From NCBI GenBank assembly GCA_020740775.1, contig JAHEWK010000009.1, positions 186,001-250,000 on the forward strand: DNA of 64,000 nucleotides, written 5' to 3'. Of the stretch, positions 19,819 to 31,840 are shown piece after piece. Under the pieces are notes generated by a model, which was given only the letters and a program-made list of their open reading frames with translations, searched no databases and had not been told where the DNA came from. Origin of the DNA: Ilyonectria destructans. Lineage: Eukaryota > Ascomycota > Sordariomycetes > Hypocreales > Nectriaceae. The stretch's first letter is position 1. Every line of letters begins with the position of its first letter. The position numbers and the translations under genes are program-made.

Positions 19819-21567
19819 GTGTTAGGAGAAGATGATTGAGTGATTGTCAGATGGCTGTGGATCGGTGTAATGGATTGACTCTGGATTTATCGAGGCAATA
19901 TCGTCTTAAATAGAAAAGATTCACTCCTTCGATGTCAACCGGCTTCAGTGCCATGCCACGAACAACTCAGTGCCGGACGAATGGAAAACAACAGGTAGCA
20001 TAATGTAAATATTGACGTAGGACAATCTACTTAGGAAGCACATCATACATGGACAACTCAGCTACATTGTCGTGCAAAGCGCGGCCTCAACTGTCCGTGG
20101 ATGATCAATCGCTCACGTGTCGATGCACGACGATCGCGACAAGATGCATCACCATATTGAGATACATTGATGCCGCAAATACAGATCGGAGATTGGACGA
20201 CCGAGTCATTGCATCTTTACGAGTGCATTAAATGCCCTCGCGATCCAATTATGGGACATGATTCGGGTAAGCTCGGTGCTGAACAGCGAGAGACTTCCGC
20301 TTCGCTGCATGCATTAGGTGGTAACATTGCACTTTCCGTGCTGATCTCATTATACTGGTTGCGGGGAGACGAGTTGTTTTCGCCGCGGGTTGCGCTGTCA
20401 AGCCTCAGGGCGTCTCAAGAACAAGCTCCATCCCTGGCCGCAACAGAGAACTGGGGAGTACGCATTGATGAATGTTGACGATAACAGCTGTCGGCCCATG
20501 CAAGGCATCGGAGCGGACAGATTAGTGTAGAGATTCTGGTCTAAACATACTGCAAAGACGACGAGGGCATTAGTCGTTTTCATGAAGCCAGTGCCATTGC
20601 TTCATGAGCCAGCGACGGATTTTGATGGTAAACCAGGAGCGCCTTTATTTCTCAAAGAGAAGCAATATTGCGGTCTAATATGATGGAAGTGTGCATGGTT
20701 CATCGCCTTTGTCCAGGTGATATCTCCTTAATTAATAATTAATTTCAAGTGTTATTACAGTCAGCTTCAACCTCCCGATTGTGTGGTTGGGCCGGCTCAA
20801 TGTACGCGATAGATGAAGGAGCATTCTGTCCTGCACCCCAGATCAGCAGCATGACCCCGGGTTCGGAGGATGTGGCCAAAAAGGGCCAATTCGAATGCTC
20901 CAGACGGAGTTGCGTTCACTCTTTCGGACTAGAACCCTTTGTAAAAGCCCCTGGTGGATGGTACTGGAATTATTCGCGACGTCATTTGAGTGCCGATCAA
21001 CCGGACTAAGCTGAATGCAGGGTGTCCTAATGCCGTTGCCGAGGTCCGTCGCCAGTAGTGACCCATCCAAGCGTAGCGGGAACGAGGAAATACATAAATA
21101 TCGTTATTGGCGAGAAACGGCGCTTCGGAAGGGTCTGGACCATCGGGGCCTCAAGCACAGCCCAATACGAGTCGAGGTATCTATTCTGGGATTTATGGTT
21201 TGTGGTGGAACTGAGTTAGCGGTGCCGATATGCCGTCGGCCGTTCCCGTGATGCTTGCTTCTGGAAAGTCTGAAGATCCAGACCCGCCTAAATGGGGAAA
21301 ATACGAGAAGAGCTGGGAATCGTGACGTCCCAGTTCGTCACGATCAGCCCAACACGAGGTCCCCGCTACCGAGCGACAAAGGGGGGACTATCCTCCAATT
21401 TAGGTAACCGAAACCGAACGATGCCGCAATCATTCTAATACAAAAGGACGAGATATCTCGCGCCCGGAAGACAGAATATCCACCAACACCAACAACATCT
21501 CAATCTCATCTCTTCAGCCTTTTACCAAACCACCACAAAGCAAAACATTTTCACATTCATCAGCAAA
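19819..21567. other. Intergenic, promoter region of the secreted protein gene at its right end
   Basis: About 1.75 kb without a supported gene. The last 150 bp are CA- and CT-rich (ACCAACACCAACAACATCTC), typical of a highly expressed fungal 5' leader. Confidence 0.45.
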
Positions 21568-22061
21568 ATGAAGTTCTTCACCGCCGCCATCCTCTCCGCT
21601 GTCGCCGTTTCGGCCAGCCCCGTCGCCGTGGCCGCCGACCCAGTCTTTACCGTCTCCGACTTCAGCGCCGGCTGCATTCCCCACAGCACTCAGTGCCTGT
21701 AAGCCATTCAACCATTTCCGACGAATACACCGGTTCCCAACTGACATATCTCAGCTACTCATTTGGAGTTCTCCAGCCCGGAACCATGGAAACCACACCC
21801 GTCAAGTGCGAGGCTTTGGTCACTGCCAACACTGACGGCACCTTGCCCAACGTCAAGCACGGCAAGTGCAAAGAGTCTTCGCGCCTCTTCAGCGTCACTC
21901 GTGGTGCTAAGGGCCTGTACCTCAAGGTCTGGCAGCCCATCACTCCTTCGAGCAACCAGTCCGGCAAGCACCTGCTGGCCAAGAAGGATCTCGTTACGTC
22001 CAACAAGCCCAACGCTGTTGTCCAGAGCTACAAGGGCCCCAAGAAGTTCACCCTCTACTAG
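21568..22061 (+). CDS. Secreted hypersensitive-response-inducing-protein-like (AA1-like) small protein
   Basis: Exons 21568..21698 and 21755..22061, with a 56-bp intron (GTAAGC, CTGAC branch, TCAG), give 145 residues. Residues 1-18 form a clear signal peptide. The mature protein has four cysteines (C36, C43, C62, C82) and the VSDFSAGCIPHSTQCLYSF block. I associate this block with the fungal hypersensitive response-inducing / AA1-like secreted proteins, a beta-sandwich group that includes elicitors of plant defence. Expected to act outside the cell; a role in host interaction is inferred from family only. The gene is intact, and its codon and GC content contrast sharply with the AT-rich repeat that begins 360 bp downstream. 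Confidence 0.75.
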
Positions 22062-22409
22062 ATTTCGAGGCGAGGAGAGTCGGGATGAGATTAATAGACG
22101 GATTGCACATAGCATTGTACAGTAAAGATGCGGGTGATTTTGGGTCTACCCATATGAGTTAGCTAATAGATTATCTTCTTAATAAAACACTGTTAAGTGT
22201 TATAATTCTTTTTGGGCCTTATTTCTATCTGATAACTACCTAATGTACTACTGTATAAGCTGTACTTCTATTGAGGGCGAGTTACTGATATAAAAGTTTT
22301 AAAAAACACAGGTTTTAATTCCCAGAGCTTAAGTGGTCTGCCTACGACGAACGGCATCTAAAGAAAACATCGCATCCTTCTACTGTGGCAATCTTGCTGC
22401 AGCCCTCTG
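22062..22409. other. 3' flank, AT-rich
   Basis: Downstream region of the secreted-protein gene; no feature apart from increasing AT content towards the repeat element. Confidence 0.5.
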
Positions 22410-22421
22410 TTGAGAAGATTC

Positions 22422-23246
22422 CATTGTGTTGCTCAACGAAGTAAATTAAAGTAAGATAACCTTAATATATAATAACCGCCCCCCCCCCCCCCCCCCCCCC
22501 CCCAAAACCTTCGCCTGCAGGAAACCTTCGACCAAACCCTCCGCCCCCGGATAACTTATGCCTTCTCCCGAGCCTTCTCCCAAGCCTTCTCCAGCAGCTT
22601 CAGTAGCTCTAATAGCCACGCCCTATTCCGGCCTATATTATCCAGCTCTTCTTCATCCGTTTCAGTAGTTGTATTGCCTGTAACTGCATTCTGAAGGGCT
22701 TTAAGCCTGCCCTATTATTTGCAGCAAAATCTCTTTAGATTTAAATCTGCAGCTATTATAGAGACAGCCTGATAATCTAGTAGTATTAAGTTAACTTAAT
22801 TTCAGTTATTAAGCCAGATTAATTTAGCTTTAGCTTCAGTGGGATTCTTAAAGTATTAAATTAACTTTAATATTAATAGAAGACTATAATTAAGGCTAAA
22901 AAGGTAATTTAATATAATTAAAATTAAATATTAAATAGTATAATAGATTACTACTAGACTTATAGTATTAATTAAGCTAATTAGAATTCTTATTATTAAA
23001 GTAGATATAATAGCTTTTTAATATAAGAGATAATATATAAGAAAGAAAAAAAATTAGAATTTAGCTTCTTAAGCTAATAGCTTATATATTTATATAGATT
23101 TTAACTTTTTTAAGTTAAAAAGCTTAATATTTAGTTATTATAGAAGTATTAAATAGAAAATACTTAAATTATAAATAAAATTATATTTTTTTAATCTTAT
23201 ACTGGCAACTTACTTATCTTAAGAGAGCAGATAGAAGTTAGATTAG
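22422..23246 (+). mobile_element. Poly-C-bearing short retroelement-like repeat, copy B (825 bp)
   Basis: Homologous to copy A throughout, with the same termini. Target duplications are TTGAGAAGATTC (22410-22421) and TTAAGAAGATTC (23247-23258); the single difference is a G-to-A change of the RIP type. The C tract is an uninterrupted run of 25 (22479-22503). Compared with copy A, most C and G outside the tract have become T and A, leaving the middle of the element extremely AT-rich. No open frame. Confidence 0.78.
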
Positions 23247-23561
23247 TTAAGAAGATTCGGGAGGAAATAAAAAGAATTCGCTTTAAGAACTTTGGGCGGA
23301 CTGGTATATAAGACAGCCAGTCTTGCTACTAGCTGTTTTCGATGCTTGATTGGTCTGACTAAAGGCAAGCCCTCGACAGATTACCAATGAGGAATACACT
23401 TCGGCGGAGTTCTTTCCAATTTCACCAACCAATGTTGAACCCCTCCAGCCGAAGCTCATTTTCACTCTCAGTGAAGAATTAGGCTGTCCTCCAGAAGTTC
23501 TCCAAATATCAATCCTTGAACAAAGCACTCGCCAACCAGCCTGAAACAATCAGCAGTTGGA

Positions 23562-23584
23562 CTAATCTAACTTCTGTCTGCTCC
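23562..23584 (-). repeat. 23-bp minus-strand match to the 3' end of the poly-C element
   Basis: The reverse complement reads GGAGCAGACAGAAGTTAGAT plus TAG, identical to the terminal part of the short copy at 17719-17770. No convincing target duplication. It lies between two minus-strand open segments of a decayed gene. Confidence 0.6.
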
Positions 23585-23633
23585 AGCGATGACACAGATT
23601 ACGTCTCCTGGAGCCGTGTTAACAGGGCCGAGA

Positions 23634-24480
23634 CTAATGCATTGTCGCCAGGACACTCCGCCCTGATAATGCGCACACTATGGCGTTCTCGGCAATCTTA
23701 TCGTCTTCTGTAGTGAAGCCTTCCTTCACCGGTAGGTTTTTGCCTGTCTCGCGGCTGAGAAACTTCAAGATGGGGTCTAGACTGTCATCCGGGACGAGAA
23801 CGCCCTCTCTCATCCACGGTAGAAGAGCAAAGTGATCGGCGATAAAAACTCTCGACATGGCCTCCAAGAAGGGCTCAAATAGATCATACGATGCTGAAGG
23901 GGGAGATATCCGCTCAGCATCCCCTGCTGGGGGAAACTCCAGTCCCACATTTTTCCGTCAGCGTTATACTTGTCTATGACGGCCACAACATGGTGTTTTC
24001 ATTGCCGTGCAGCAAGGCCAGGGGTGTATATGCATCGCGAACAACCATTACCTGCCCCGCACGCTCCACTAGCAGCGACGCACTCTTCTGATGGCTGCTC
24101 TGCATCCAGGAACAGCCTCAGAGCTTGTTCAACAACAAGTTTGACCCAACTCAAAGTCTGACGGTGCGGTTTACACTCGGCCTGAGCATCAGCTGCAGTC
24201 GATGTGGTATTCTGAGAGTATGCGGCAGCGACTGACTTCACTTCGTCCACAAAGATACCAAACAAGGTCAACTTGTCGCCGTCTCGTTTTAAGATGCGTG
24301 TGACCCCCAATGAAGCGTTGTAGGCAACCGAGAGGGCCACGCCGTTGTTGGATCGCTGTGGAACTGTAGGGTTGTTTCAGACAAAGTCAGGAAGCCCTCC
24401 AGCGTGAGCGCAAAACGGTCAAATACTTCGGTGTATACTACTTCCGTGGGCTTGTTGTGGTCTACCTAAGTGACGTTTCA
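23634..24480 (-). pseudogene. Decayed gene of unknown family
   Basis: Three minus-strand open segments follow each other with frame changes: about 24,480-24,345 (EVFDRFALTLEGFLTLSETT), 24340-23999 (ALSVAYNASLGVTRILKRDG) and 23948-23634 (a PPSASYDLFEPFLEAMSRVF stretch). They have protein-like composition and no common intron signals at the breaks. A further minus-strand frame (23549-23283) may be its C-terminal part beyond the 23-bp repeat fragment. I do not recognise the family. It is probably a once-coding gene broken by indels. Confidence 0.45.
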
Positions 24481-25586
24481 CGATTCATGATCAGCTAGGG
24501 CTAGGAATCTGTGAATTTTGCCCTTTAGACTGCTAGATAAACAGATCGATATATCTTCTAGTAGGGCTATAAAAGGAACTCCCTTGAGGATGCTCTTCCA
24601 GTAGTGGCAGTAGTCTCTTATGTGGTACTTGATATTAGGTGTCTGAGGGTCTAGACTGCTTAGCCCTCTAATAAGATCTTTAATATAGTTTGGTAGTTTC
24701 TGAGTGCTATTATTCTCTATGAAGAAGTAGAGGAGGTGGCTAAGTCTGTCGATGAAGCAGTCCCAGTAGATGAGACTGTTGCCGCACAGAATGAGGGAGT
24801 GGCTGTTGGTAAGGCGACTTCTTGAAGAATTCAGGTTCTTCGAAATTATAACTGGTTGCAGAGATCGAGGAAGTATATAGTAACTCTCTCCTGGTTAAGG
24901 CTAGTGACACTGGACAGTATCGCTAGATTATTTCGTCTACATCGCCCAGCTAGAGGATAACTCTGCCTGCTAATAAATAAATATCCTTTATTACTAGAAC
25001 CTGGTAATTCTTTTCCTCAGTGTTATTTTGATTAATCGACATTGTATCGATCTATACCATTACTAGCTCTACCGTACAGTAGTATACTTACAGTATAGAT
25101 AAATTAAGCTAGAGATTGGTAATAATAGGCAATTTAGTGCTGTTAAGGTGGATTGCTGCCTGAGCTTTACTATAAGAGCCTTAAGTGTAGGAAAGTGCGA
25201 AGGAATTGTTAAATTAGTTCTGTAATATAGAAACTAACTAAGTTTATTATTTATCCTCAGTTAATCTAGAAATTATCTTATATAGTAAGTCTATTTTTCC
25301 TTAAGTAGAATTAGAAGAGTTTTATATATCTTTTACTAGCGAGGATTTATTATAGAATTACTATATTAAAAGAACTACTTGGTTAATTTTTAATTGAATT
25401 TAAAAACTGCTTAAAGTAAAATTAGATACTTGTTATTAAAAGGCTCAAGTATCTTCATATATATACTTAAAGAGGGAACTAAAAGTTAAATAGTTAAAAA
25501 AACACTAATAATAATATCAATAATACCGAGAAGCAACACAGTTAAAGCCATACCATCTCGCCAGTACCGACGACTACTGGGCTCAA
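24481..25586. other. AT-rich non-coding stretch, probably old repeat
   Basis: Rich in TAG/TAA in all frames, with a RIP-like composition that becomes more extreme towards 25,500. No structure such as terminal repeats could be defined. Confidence 0.4.
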
Positions 25587-26231
25587 ATGACTCATCCTCC
25601 ATCGGATCCAAGCAATTCCAGCAGAGGACGCCCCGGGGGTTCCCCGAAGAGGCCAAGACTTGATTCTCCTGATGCCGAAGACAACGACATGACCTTTGGG
25701 GAGGACACGCAGCGCACCCCTCGATCAAAACCGGGTCCGGGAAACGCTTCTTTAGACCATCGACCTATCCCGATGCCAGGTATGAACAATGTTCCCAGCC
25801 TTCCGCCTTCCCAATCGTCCAATGCCTCGCATGCAGCGACATCCGTTCCACCATCCGAGGCCTCGCCATCCAGGCCAGAGGGCTCCCCAACTAGGGGAAA
25901 ACGCCAGAAGAGCCCAGTCAAGAATGCCAACAGCCTTCGCGCCATGGAACTGCCTGTTATTTCCGCGGCTTTGGGGAACGATCCTGTCAATACCTTACCT
26001 CCGGACGCCCACGGTTTATTCCAAAGCATACAGGACATTGCCGACGACCATGAATGCTTCCACGAGCTCCTGGTCGTTTACGAACCAATCCTCTTCTATA
26101 CGCTCCTGACCATTTCAACCATGTTCCACAATCTCCCCACCCACAGTACCTCGCCAACCAGCGAGCTCATCCACTCCAAGTGCAGGGGCATTGTCAAGAG
26201 TCTCTGCGAACGTGTGTGTGTTGTTCGATGA
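25587..26231 (+). CDS. N-terminal part of a fungal disordered/PD-(D/E)XK-like protein, probably truncated
   Basis: 214 codons. Residues 1-115 are disordered and rich in Ser/Pro/Arg (SPKRPRLDSPDAEDN and a later SPTRGKRQKSPVK). Next comes LRAMELPVISAALGND, an LPPDAHGLFQSIQDI segment and a helix-like region. This arrangement reminds me of fungal proteins whose C-terminal half is a PD-(D/E)XK nuclease-like domain (PDDEXK_12), commonly preceded by such a tail. The expected nuclease half does not follow: the frame ends at 26231 and downstream sequence has no continuing frame. So either the gene is truncated or the assignment is wrong. Confidence 0.4.
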   Translation: MTHPPSDPSNSSRGRPGGSPKRPRLDSPDAEDNDMTFGEDTQRTPRSKPGPGNASLDHRPIPMPGMNNVPSLPPSQSSNASHAATSVPPSEASPSRPEGSPTRGKRQKSPVKNANSLRAMELPVISAALGNDPVNTLPPDAHGLFQSIQDIADDHECFHELLVVYEPILFYTLLTISTMFHNLPTHSTSPTSELIHSKCRGIVKSLCERVCVVR

Positions 26232-26813
26232 CACTAATGAGGGATTCAGTTCGCACAGGCCTCCTCCCCCCGGTCCCTCTGGCGATTTGAGACCAATCAG
26301 CTCATCCCCTTTCACTAAAATCCTCTTTCACTTCACCCGCTTATGGTCGCTCTCGACGCCATGTCAATTCCCCCGCAAATTACACTGCGCCAGGTACAAC
26401 CCAACCCAGACCGGGGTCTCCTCTTTCACTGAAAGAGGAAGCGGCCATAGGGATGTAGCTTCCTAGCTGATCCAATTGACTATTTCCCGATTAACGGGAT
26501 ACATCAGTATCATCATGCTATTGCATTAGACCCCTGCTCAGACCGTAAGGCTGTCTCGCCACTAGTCACGTGTCTGACACATTGCTGTAACACATGAGTG
26601 GTGCAGGCAGAAGCAGAAGCCTTCCAATCCCGTAAGGCCACGTCAGATCGATTTGAGGCTGAGAGCCTCGGAGCCTGATTGCGGACTGCATGGGATCTTA
26701 CTGTGCGATACGGGGCAAGATCACCCTTCATTGATTCTTGTTCTTTCACCCTCATTCTGTCTTGTCTCCATCGGCTTCACTGGCTTCCCTACTTCCCACA
26801 TCCAAGGCCTGAC
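26232..26813. other. Intergenic
   Basis: Between the truncated frame and the HeLo-like gene. The last 60 bp are pyrimidine-rich. No repeat seen. Confidence 0.5.
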
Positions 26814-29800
26814 ATGGCCGACCCGATCTCACTCGTCGGGACAGCCGTCGGTGTCATCTCCCTCGGCATCCAGGTCTGTCAAGGCTTGTACAACTATGTC
26901 GACTCCGTGCGGGGTCGAGACAAAGACCTTGACGCCGCATCATTGGAAATCCAGTACCTCATAGGTGTCTTCCAGTCACTTGAGTCATTGATTCCCAGGT
27001 TGGAAGCACTTCCCAATCTCGACGCCAAGACAATCAACACGTTTCAGTCTTGTATCAACCAAAGCGATCAAGGTCTCAAAGACTTGCAAAGACTCTTTGC
27101 CTCATTGCAAGACTCGCCCCAACAAGATGTCAAAGGAAAGTTGAAGAATGCTGGACGAGCATTGACTTTTGGACTACACCGTGCCAGCTTGTCCAAGATG
27201 CAAGAACGAGTGAAGTCGATTGTAGCGACTACTGAACTTGCTCTTCAAATAATAAACTCGTCAGTCGTATCATTTCAGATGTGAGATTCAACTAAAACTC
27301 CTGTGGTAGACAGCTTGGGATGTCCCACAATGCAGAATTAGCGCGATTGAATGCCGCTCTTCAGCCACACCTTTCAGCAGCGAGCCAGAGTCTGAGTCAT
27401 CTCGAACAACGGGCTGACGAGTCAGGAGCACGCTTGCAAAGTATGGAAGGTCGCATCGAGACTATTTCAGTTGACATGATGGCTACTGTTGACACGACGA
27501 GTCGAGATATCAAGTCTGCCAATATTGAGCTAGCATCGCAAAACCAGGCCAATTTTCAATCGTTACAGATACTTTTGGCAACTCAACACCAACAGACCCA
27601 GAGTCAACTCATGGCCATGGTATGATACCCTGGAGTTCTTGAAAATAATGCCCCTCAGTACTCATCTGTGGAATAGCAAAATGCCCATACCAGAGAGCTA
27701 TCTAGGCTCCACCTCCGGCTCATTGAACAGCCCGCAGCCCTGCGCGAAGTCTGCGATGTCTTGAGCAACAAACATGAAAGAACACCGACGAGGCGACATT
27801 CACAGCGACCAACGTTACTACCTTCCGTCTGTAGCTGTGGCATGAGAAACAGGGACATCAAATCGGTCGATTCGGCGCTCCAAGTGGGGACGTTCCATGC
27901 CTACGCCCAGCAGCTTGAAGAATCGAGGCATTTAAAAGATTGCGCCTTCTACCTTCCTCAAAAGCGTACTAGTATCGGTCTTCGCTTTGAACTCTCCCTC
28001 CGCCAAATTGCATCCCACCTGATAGATCTGAGTCTGTCTTACACAACTGGAGCAGGCGGGTTCTCCATTAGTCCCAAACTAAATGCAGTTCGAGTGGTCA
28101 TGTATAGCCCCGCCTTTAAGCTCATTGACGACCTGTGCCTCACAAGCTGGTCACCCGAGAAGTACCACGAACGGGCGATTGTGACAGGAAATCAAATTCT
28201 TTCCCTCTTTCGAAATGGTCAAGCTTCGCCACACGACAGAAACATCTATGGAAACAATATCCTCAATGTACTGGTCTTGCTACCATACTATCCCCCCGCT
28301 ATCAATAGCTAATCCCGCTTTAGCACCTTGCATTTTCATGCTCTGCTGGCTGGGATAACCCCACTGCCTCAGTTCAAGATAAAACCAATTTTCACATACT
28401 ACAACTCTTTAGGACACTAATCTCCGCGGGTGTGAGTGCCAGCGAAACTGGTCAGTTTGGGCGGTAAGTGCATGGTAAAAATTCCTTAGATAAAACATCC
28501 TAATTTGTGAAGAAATCCGACGCTGATTAACATTAAAGAACGCTCCTCGACGAACTGGGGAGCCTTTTTTTGCCTGAGAACTCTTTTACGACTCCGACAT
28601 CGATTCAAGCACTTGCTGTAGAAATCTCGCCGTTAATCGAAAGAGAGCTTTTCGATGATCCGGCACGTTCGGTGACTCGGCTTGTGATGAACAATCCGGC
28701 TTTTATTCGCGGTAAGCCGCCTCTTATATCCATTTATAAGTGTCGCTACTGAAACTAATTGTCCGTCTTTAGAGCTTGACTTGACTCAGATCACAAGGGC
28801 TATTCTGCTGAAGTCAGAAACTGATGTGCGAACAATAATAGCCACTTGTCCACATGCAGTCTTTGAAAAGTTCTCCACTTTCACTGTCCTACACCTATCT
28901 TCAAACTGGCCAATAGGGCTATCCATTCTCCTCTCCGCTGGCGCGTCCACGTTTATTGATGAAAAATCAGAGAATAACCAGACCGCACTGGACCTTGCTC
29001 TCTATTTTCGCTCTGCAGAGGCAGTGCAAATATTGCTCAATTATGGATCGATGTGGGACCCATCCCAAGTACCCTGGCCTGACGGCACTTCGTTCGAATG
29101 TTCTCGGCGTCTCGCAGGGAGTTTAGCTGAGAGAAGAAGGAGCCTATATTCTATTGCAAAACGAACCCTTACAGTGGACGAACTGGGCAAGTTGAGAATA
29201 CTGGACGGAAATTTCCCGGATTCGGAAATATGTTCTATCATACAAAAACTCGAACGCAAAGGTGTGCAAGTTCCGAAACTCTTGACCGTGCCCGAAGACT
29301 ACGAAGGCGTCTATTTGAGTGGAAGGCAAGGCGAATTCGACATCAGCCACTTTCCCGCCTTTCTAGAGTCTGGCTTCTCCAACATGAACGAAACAAATAG
29401 CCAAGGCCTCTTACCAATTACCATTGCAAGCGTCGGGAATTATTTAAAATACGGAGTTGGAGATATGCGGATGTCTTTCGTTTCCCCGAACATTTTATCC
29501 TGGCTGGTTCAACATTCGTGTCTGAATCAATCAGTAATGGATCCACTCGTTCTCGGTTTCAACACTTCGGCAACTGGTTTTCATTTCTTGACCTTGAGGT
29601 TGATAAAGGAATCCGACTTTCAATGTTTGGAAGAGAGGGTGGAGTTCACTGTCTGGCTAAACAACTTCTCGCGTCAAGTTTTTGAAGCCCCATCCAAAGA
29701 CACTTGCAATTGCTGGTGCAGCAGTAGCGGCTGTTCACCCTTTAACACATACTTAAAGGCTTTGATTGATTACACTGATCAGTCAGCGTTTCTACAATCG

Positions 29801-30474
29801 GAAAACTTCTCACTGGATCCGGAGTATTCATTTATGTCCTGGGATACTCCAGTGCGTCTTTCAACCGAGTTTCTTCGTTTTTTGACCTTCGAGGCTCTTG
29901 AAATGACGCATACTTGCTGCTCAATAGAATACATAAGCATCCACAACACTAGGAGATTCTGCTGGATGCTGATGCGGTTTCCTGGGGACGTCGAGGAGAT
30001 TCAGGATGAAGAGAAAGAACTAGGCGAACGTCTTGAAACGCTCACGGAGCATTTCCAATACCGGCTAGCCGAGACTCAAGAACCGTTGTGCGATTTCATT
30101 TGGGGCTACTGGCGGGAAAAAATGGCAAACGAGTGCGTTCCGTCATTCGAGGAATCAGACGGTGTTACTCGAGTTGGTGTTCGTGTCGATAAGACATGTA
30201 AGTGCTCCAGATCCTATTTGTAATCCCGAACTCATATCAAGGGAAGATAAAACACCGATGGCTTTACGAAAAATTTTGGGATCGTGGTTTAACTTTTTGT
30301 CTTCCGACGAGGAGTCTGACGCCGAGCAGAGCGAGAGCGAGAGTGAGGGGAGTGGGAGCTAGCGTTAGACAGACACCGGCGGTCATTATAGTGACCACAA
30401 GGAAAGCTGTGACATCTTTGAGAGGAATGGTAATGTTGGAAATCACGATCACTCCCACCCTTTTAACTCTCTGA
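26814..30474 (+). CDS. HeLo-like N-terminal domain protein with ankyrin-type repeats (fungal STAND-related)
   Basis: Seven exons: 26814..27259, 27310..27619, 27677..28267, 28324..28463, 28539..28711, 28773..30197 and 30242..about 30474. Introns are 44-75 bp and all restore frame; the product is about 1,105 residues. Residues 1-150 (MADPISLVGTAVGVISLGIQ, then a helical bundle) match the N-terminal HeLo-like/'fungal N' domains that precede NACHT or ankyrin modules. A coiled-coil-like part (SASQSLSHLEQRADESGARL) follows. About residues 565-640 hold two ankyrin-like units (FTVLHLSSNWPIGLSILLSAG and NNQTALDLALYFRSAEAVQI). No P-loop is seen. The relatives act in heterokaryon incompatibility or cell-death signalling; that role here is inference. 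The 3' end is uncertain: after KTWKIKHRWLYEKFWDRG the annotated frame is basic, while the +1 frame gives an acidic tail (SSDEESDAEQSESESEG) and a stop at 30362. Confidence 0.65.
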
Positions 30475-31840
30475 CACTCTCTTCAGGTCACATAAGGGAG
30501 CCTCACTGTCGTGTGTATTTTCACCGGAGAACGGTGCCCTGACCTGGTGTTTGACAGTATTCCTTATGTGGATATGCTTCTGTTTGATCTGGATCTAAGC
30601 TACCACAGAAAGCCGACTTGGTATCGGGAAATCACCGAGCCATACACGCGAGCCGACTTCCGAGGTCTTGTGCGAGAATGGACTCGCAAGACAAAGTAAG
30701 CAAGGTCGAGGGCATCAGAAGACAAGACTGCTGGACCAATTGCAGTGTCTGGAGTAGGTGGGTAAAACTATGTAGGTAGAAGTGACACAGTTCAATCAGG
30801 ATCAAATGTAACCTCAAAGTTGTTCCCAAACAGTCAGCCATGTGCTACATAGTGCGATGCTCCCCACTAGCAGAGTTGTTCTAAAAATTGTAGGCCGCCC
30901 GTGTTGTCCCGTAGGGTTGAAATTGAACCACGCAGCCAGCTAGCTAGGGCCATGTCGACGTACTCCCAGTCCTCGCTTGGACTCGAATGACTGCCACCGG
31001 ATGTTAAAAACGTCTAATCGACCCGGGCCGTGAGACTATAGTTTACCCATACTCTTGAGTGTGCTAGGAATGACAAACCGTAAAGATATCGGGTACGTCG
31101 GCTCCGGTATGTAATAACACCGCGCGTTAATTATCACCTCGCCTGCACATTTGACACGTCGCCGGAAGATGTGCGTTTTTTGATTTGGTCTTGGACTAGT
31201 TCACTCCAAGTGGCTGGGCGTGACAGGCCAATTGGAAGCATGTGGATAAATGAGGTTCCATGGGGAAGAAGCACTGTATGGCCCCGTGGCAAGGCGCCGA
31301 GATTCTAGCATGTGACAAACTCATCGTACTTGATGCGGTCATGATTTGCCAAGTCTCCAAGATGGAAGGTTCGGGCACCTCCCTGGGCGCTGGTCTCCAG
31401 CATTTTCCACTAATGAAGGAGCGAACTGCATGGAAACTTTTCGCCCCTTTCCTGTTTGTCCAGCAACCTGGAAATAGCTTGACGTTTGCTGAAACAGGCA
31501 GCAGGGACGACAGCGGGCTACCGGGGATCCACATATGGAAGAGCTTCACTTGTGGGAATGAATCGTAGCCCCTGGGGGAAGTGTTGGCGGCAGATCTTGC
31601 CTATCTGCGACAGCGCCCGCGACACTGGCAATCTGATCTTACGTCCAGGCCGTACCTTACAAAACAGCTGCCGATGTTTTAATACGCGTCCGGGTTAGGT
31701 TTCGAGAAGCCGCATGATTGTCTAATATCAGAGAGAAAGCACAAGAGTAAATTTTGCCCTAGGTTATAAGAAGTCTTTAACTCTTTGAGTGAGTTATGAT
31801 ATAATACGTTCCTGACTCATGGCAAATACAATACAGCAAA
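30475..31840. other. Intergenic with short open frames of unclear value
   Basis: A 62-codon frame at 30511..30699 (PYVDMLLFDLDLSYHRKPTW) looks protein-like and follows a CTTCAG acceptor-like signal, so it could be a further 3' exon of the preceding gene. The rest shows no supported gene. Confidence 0.35.
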
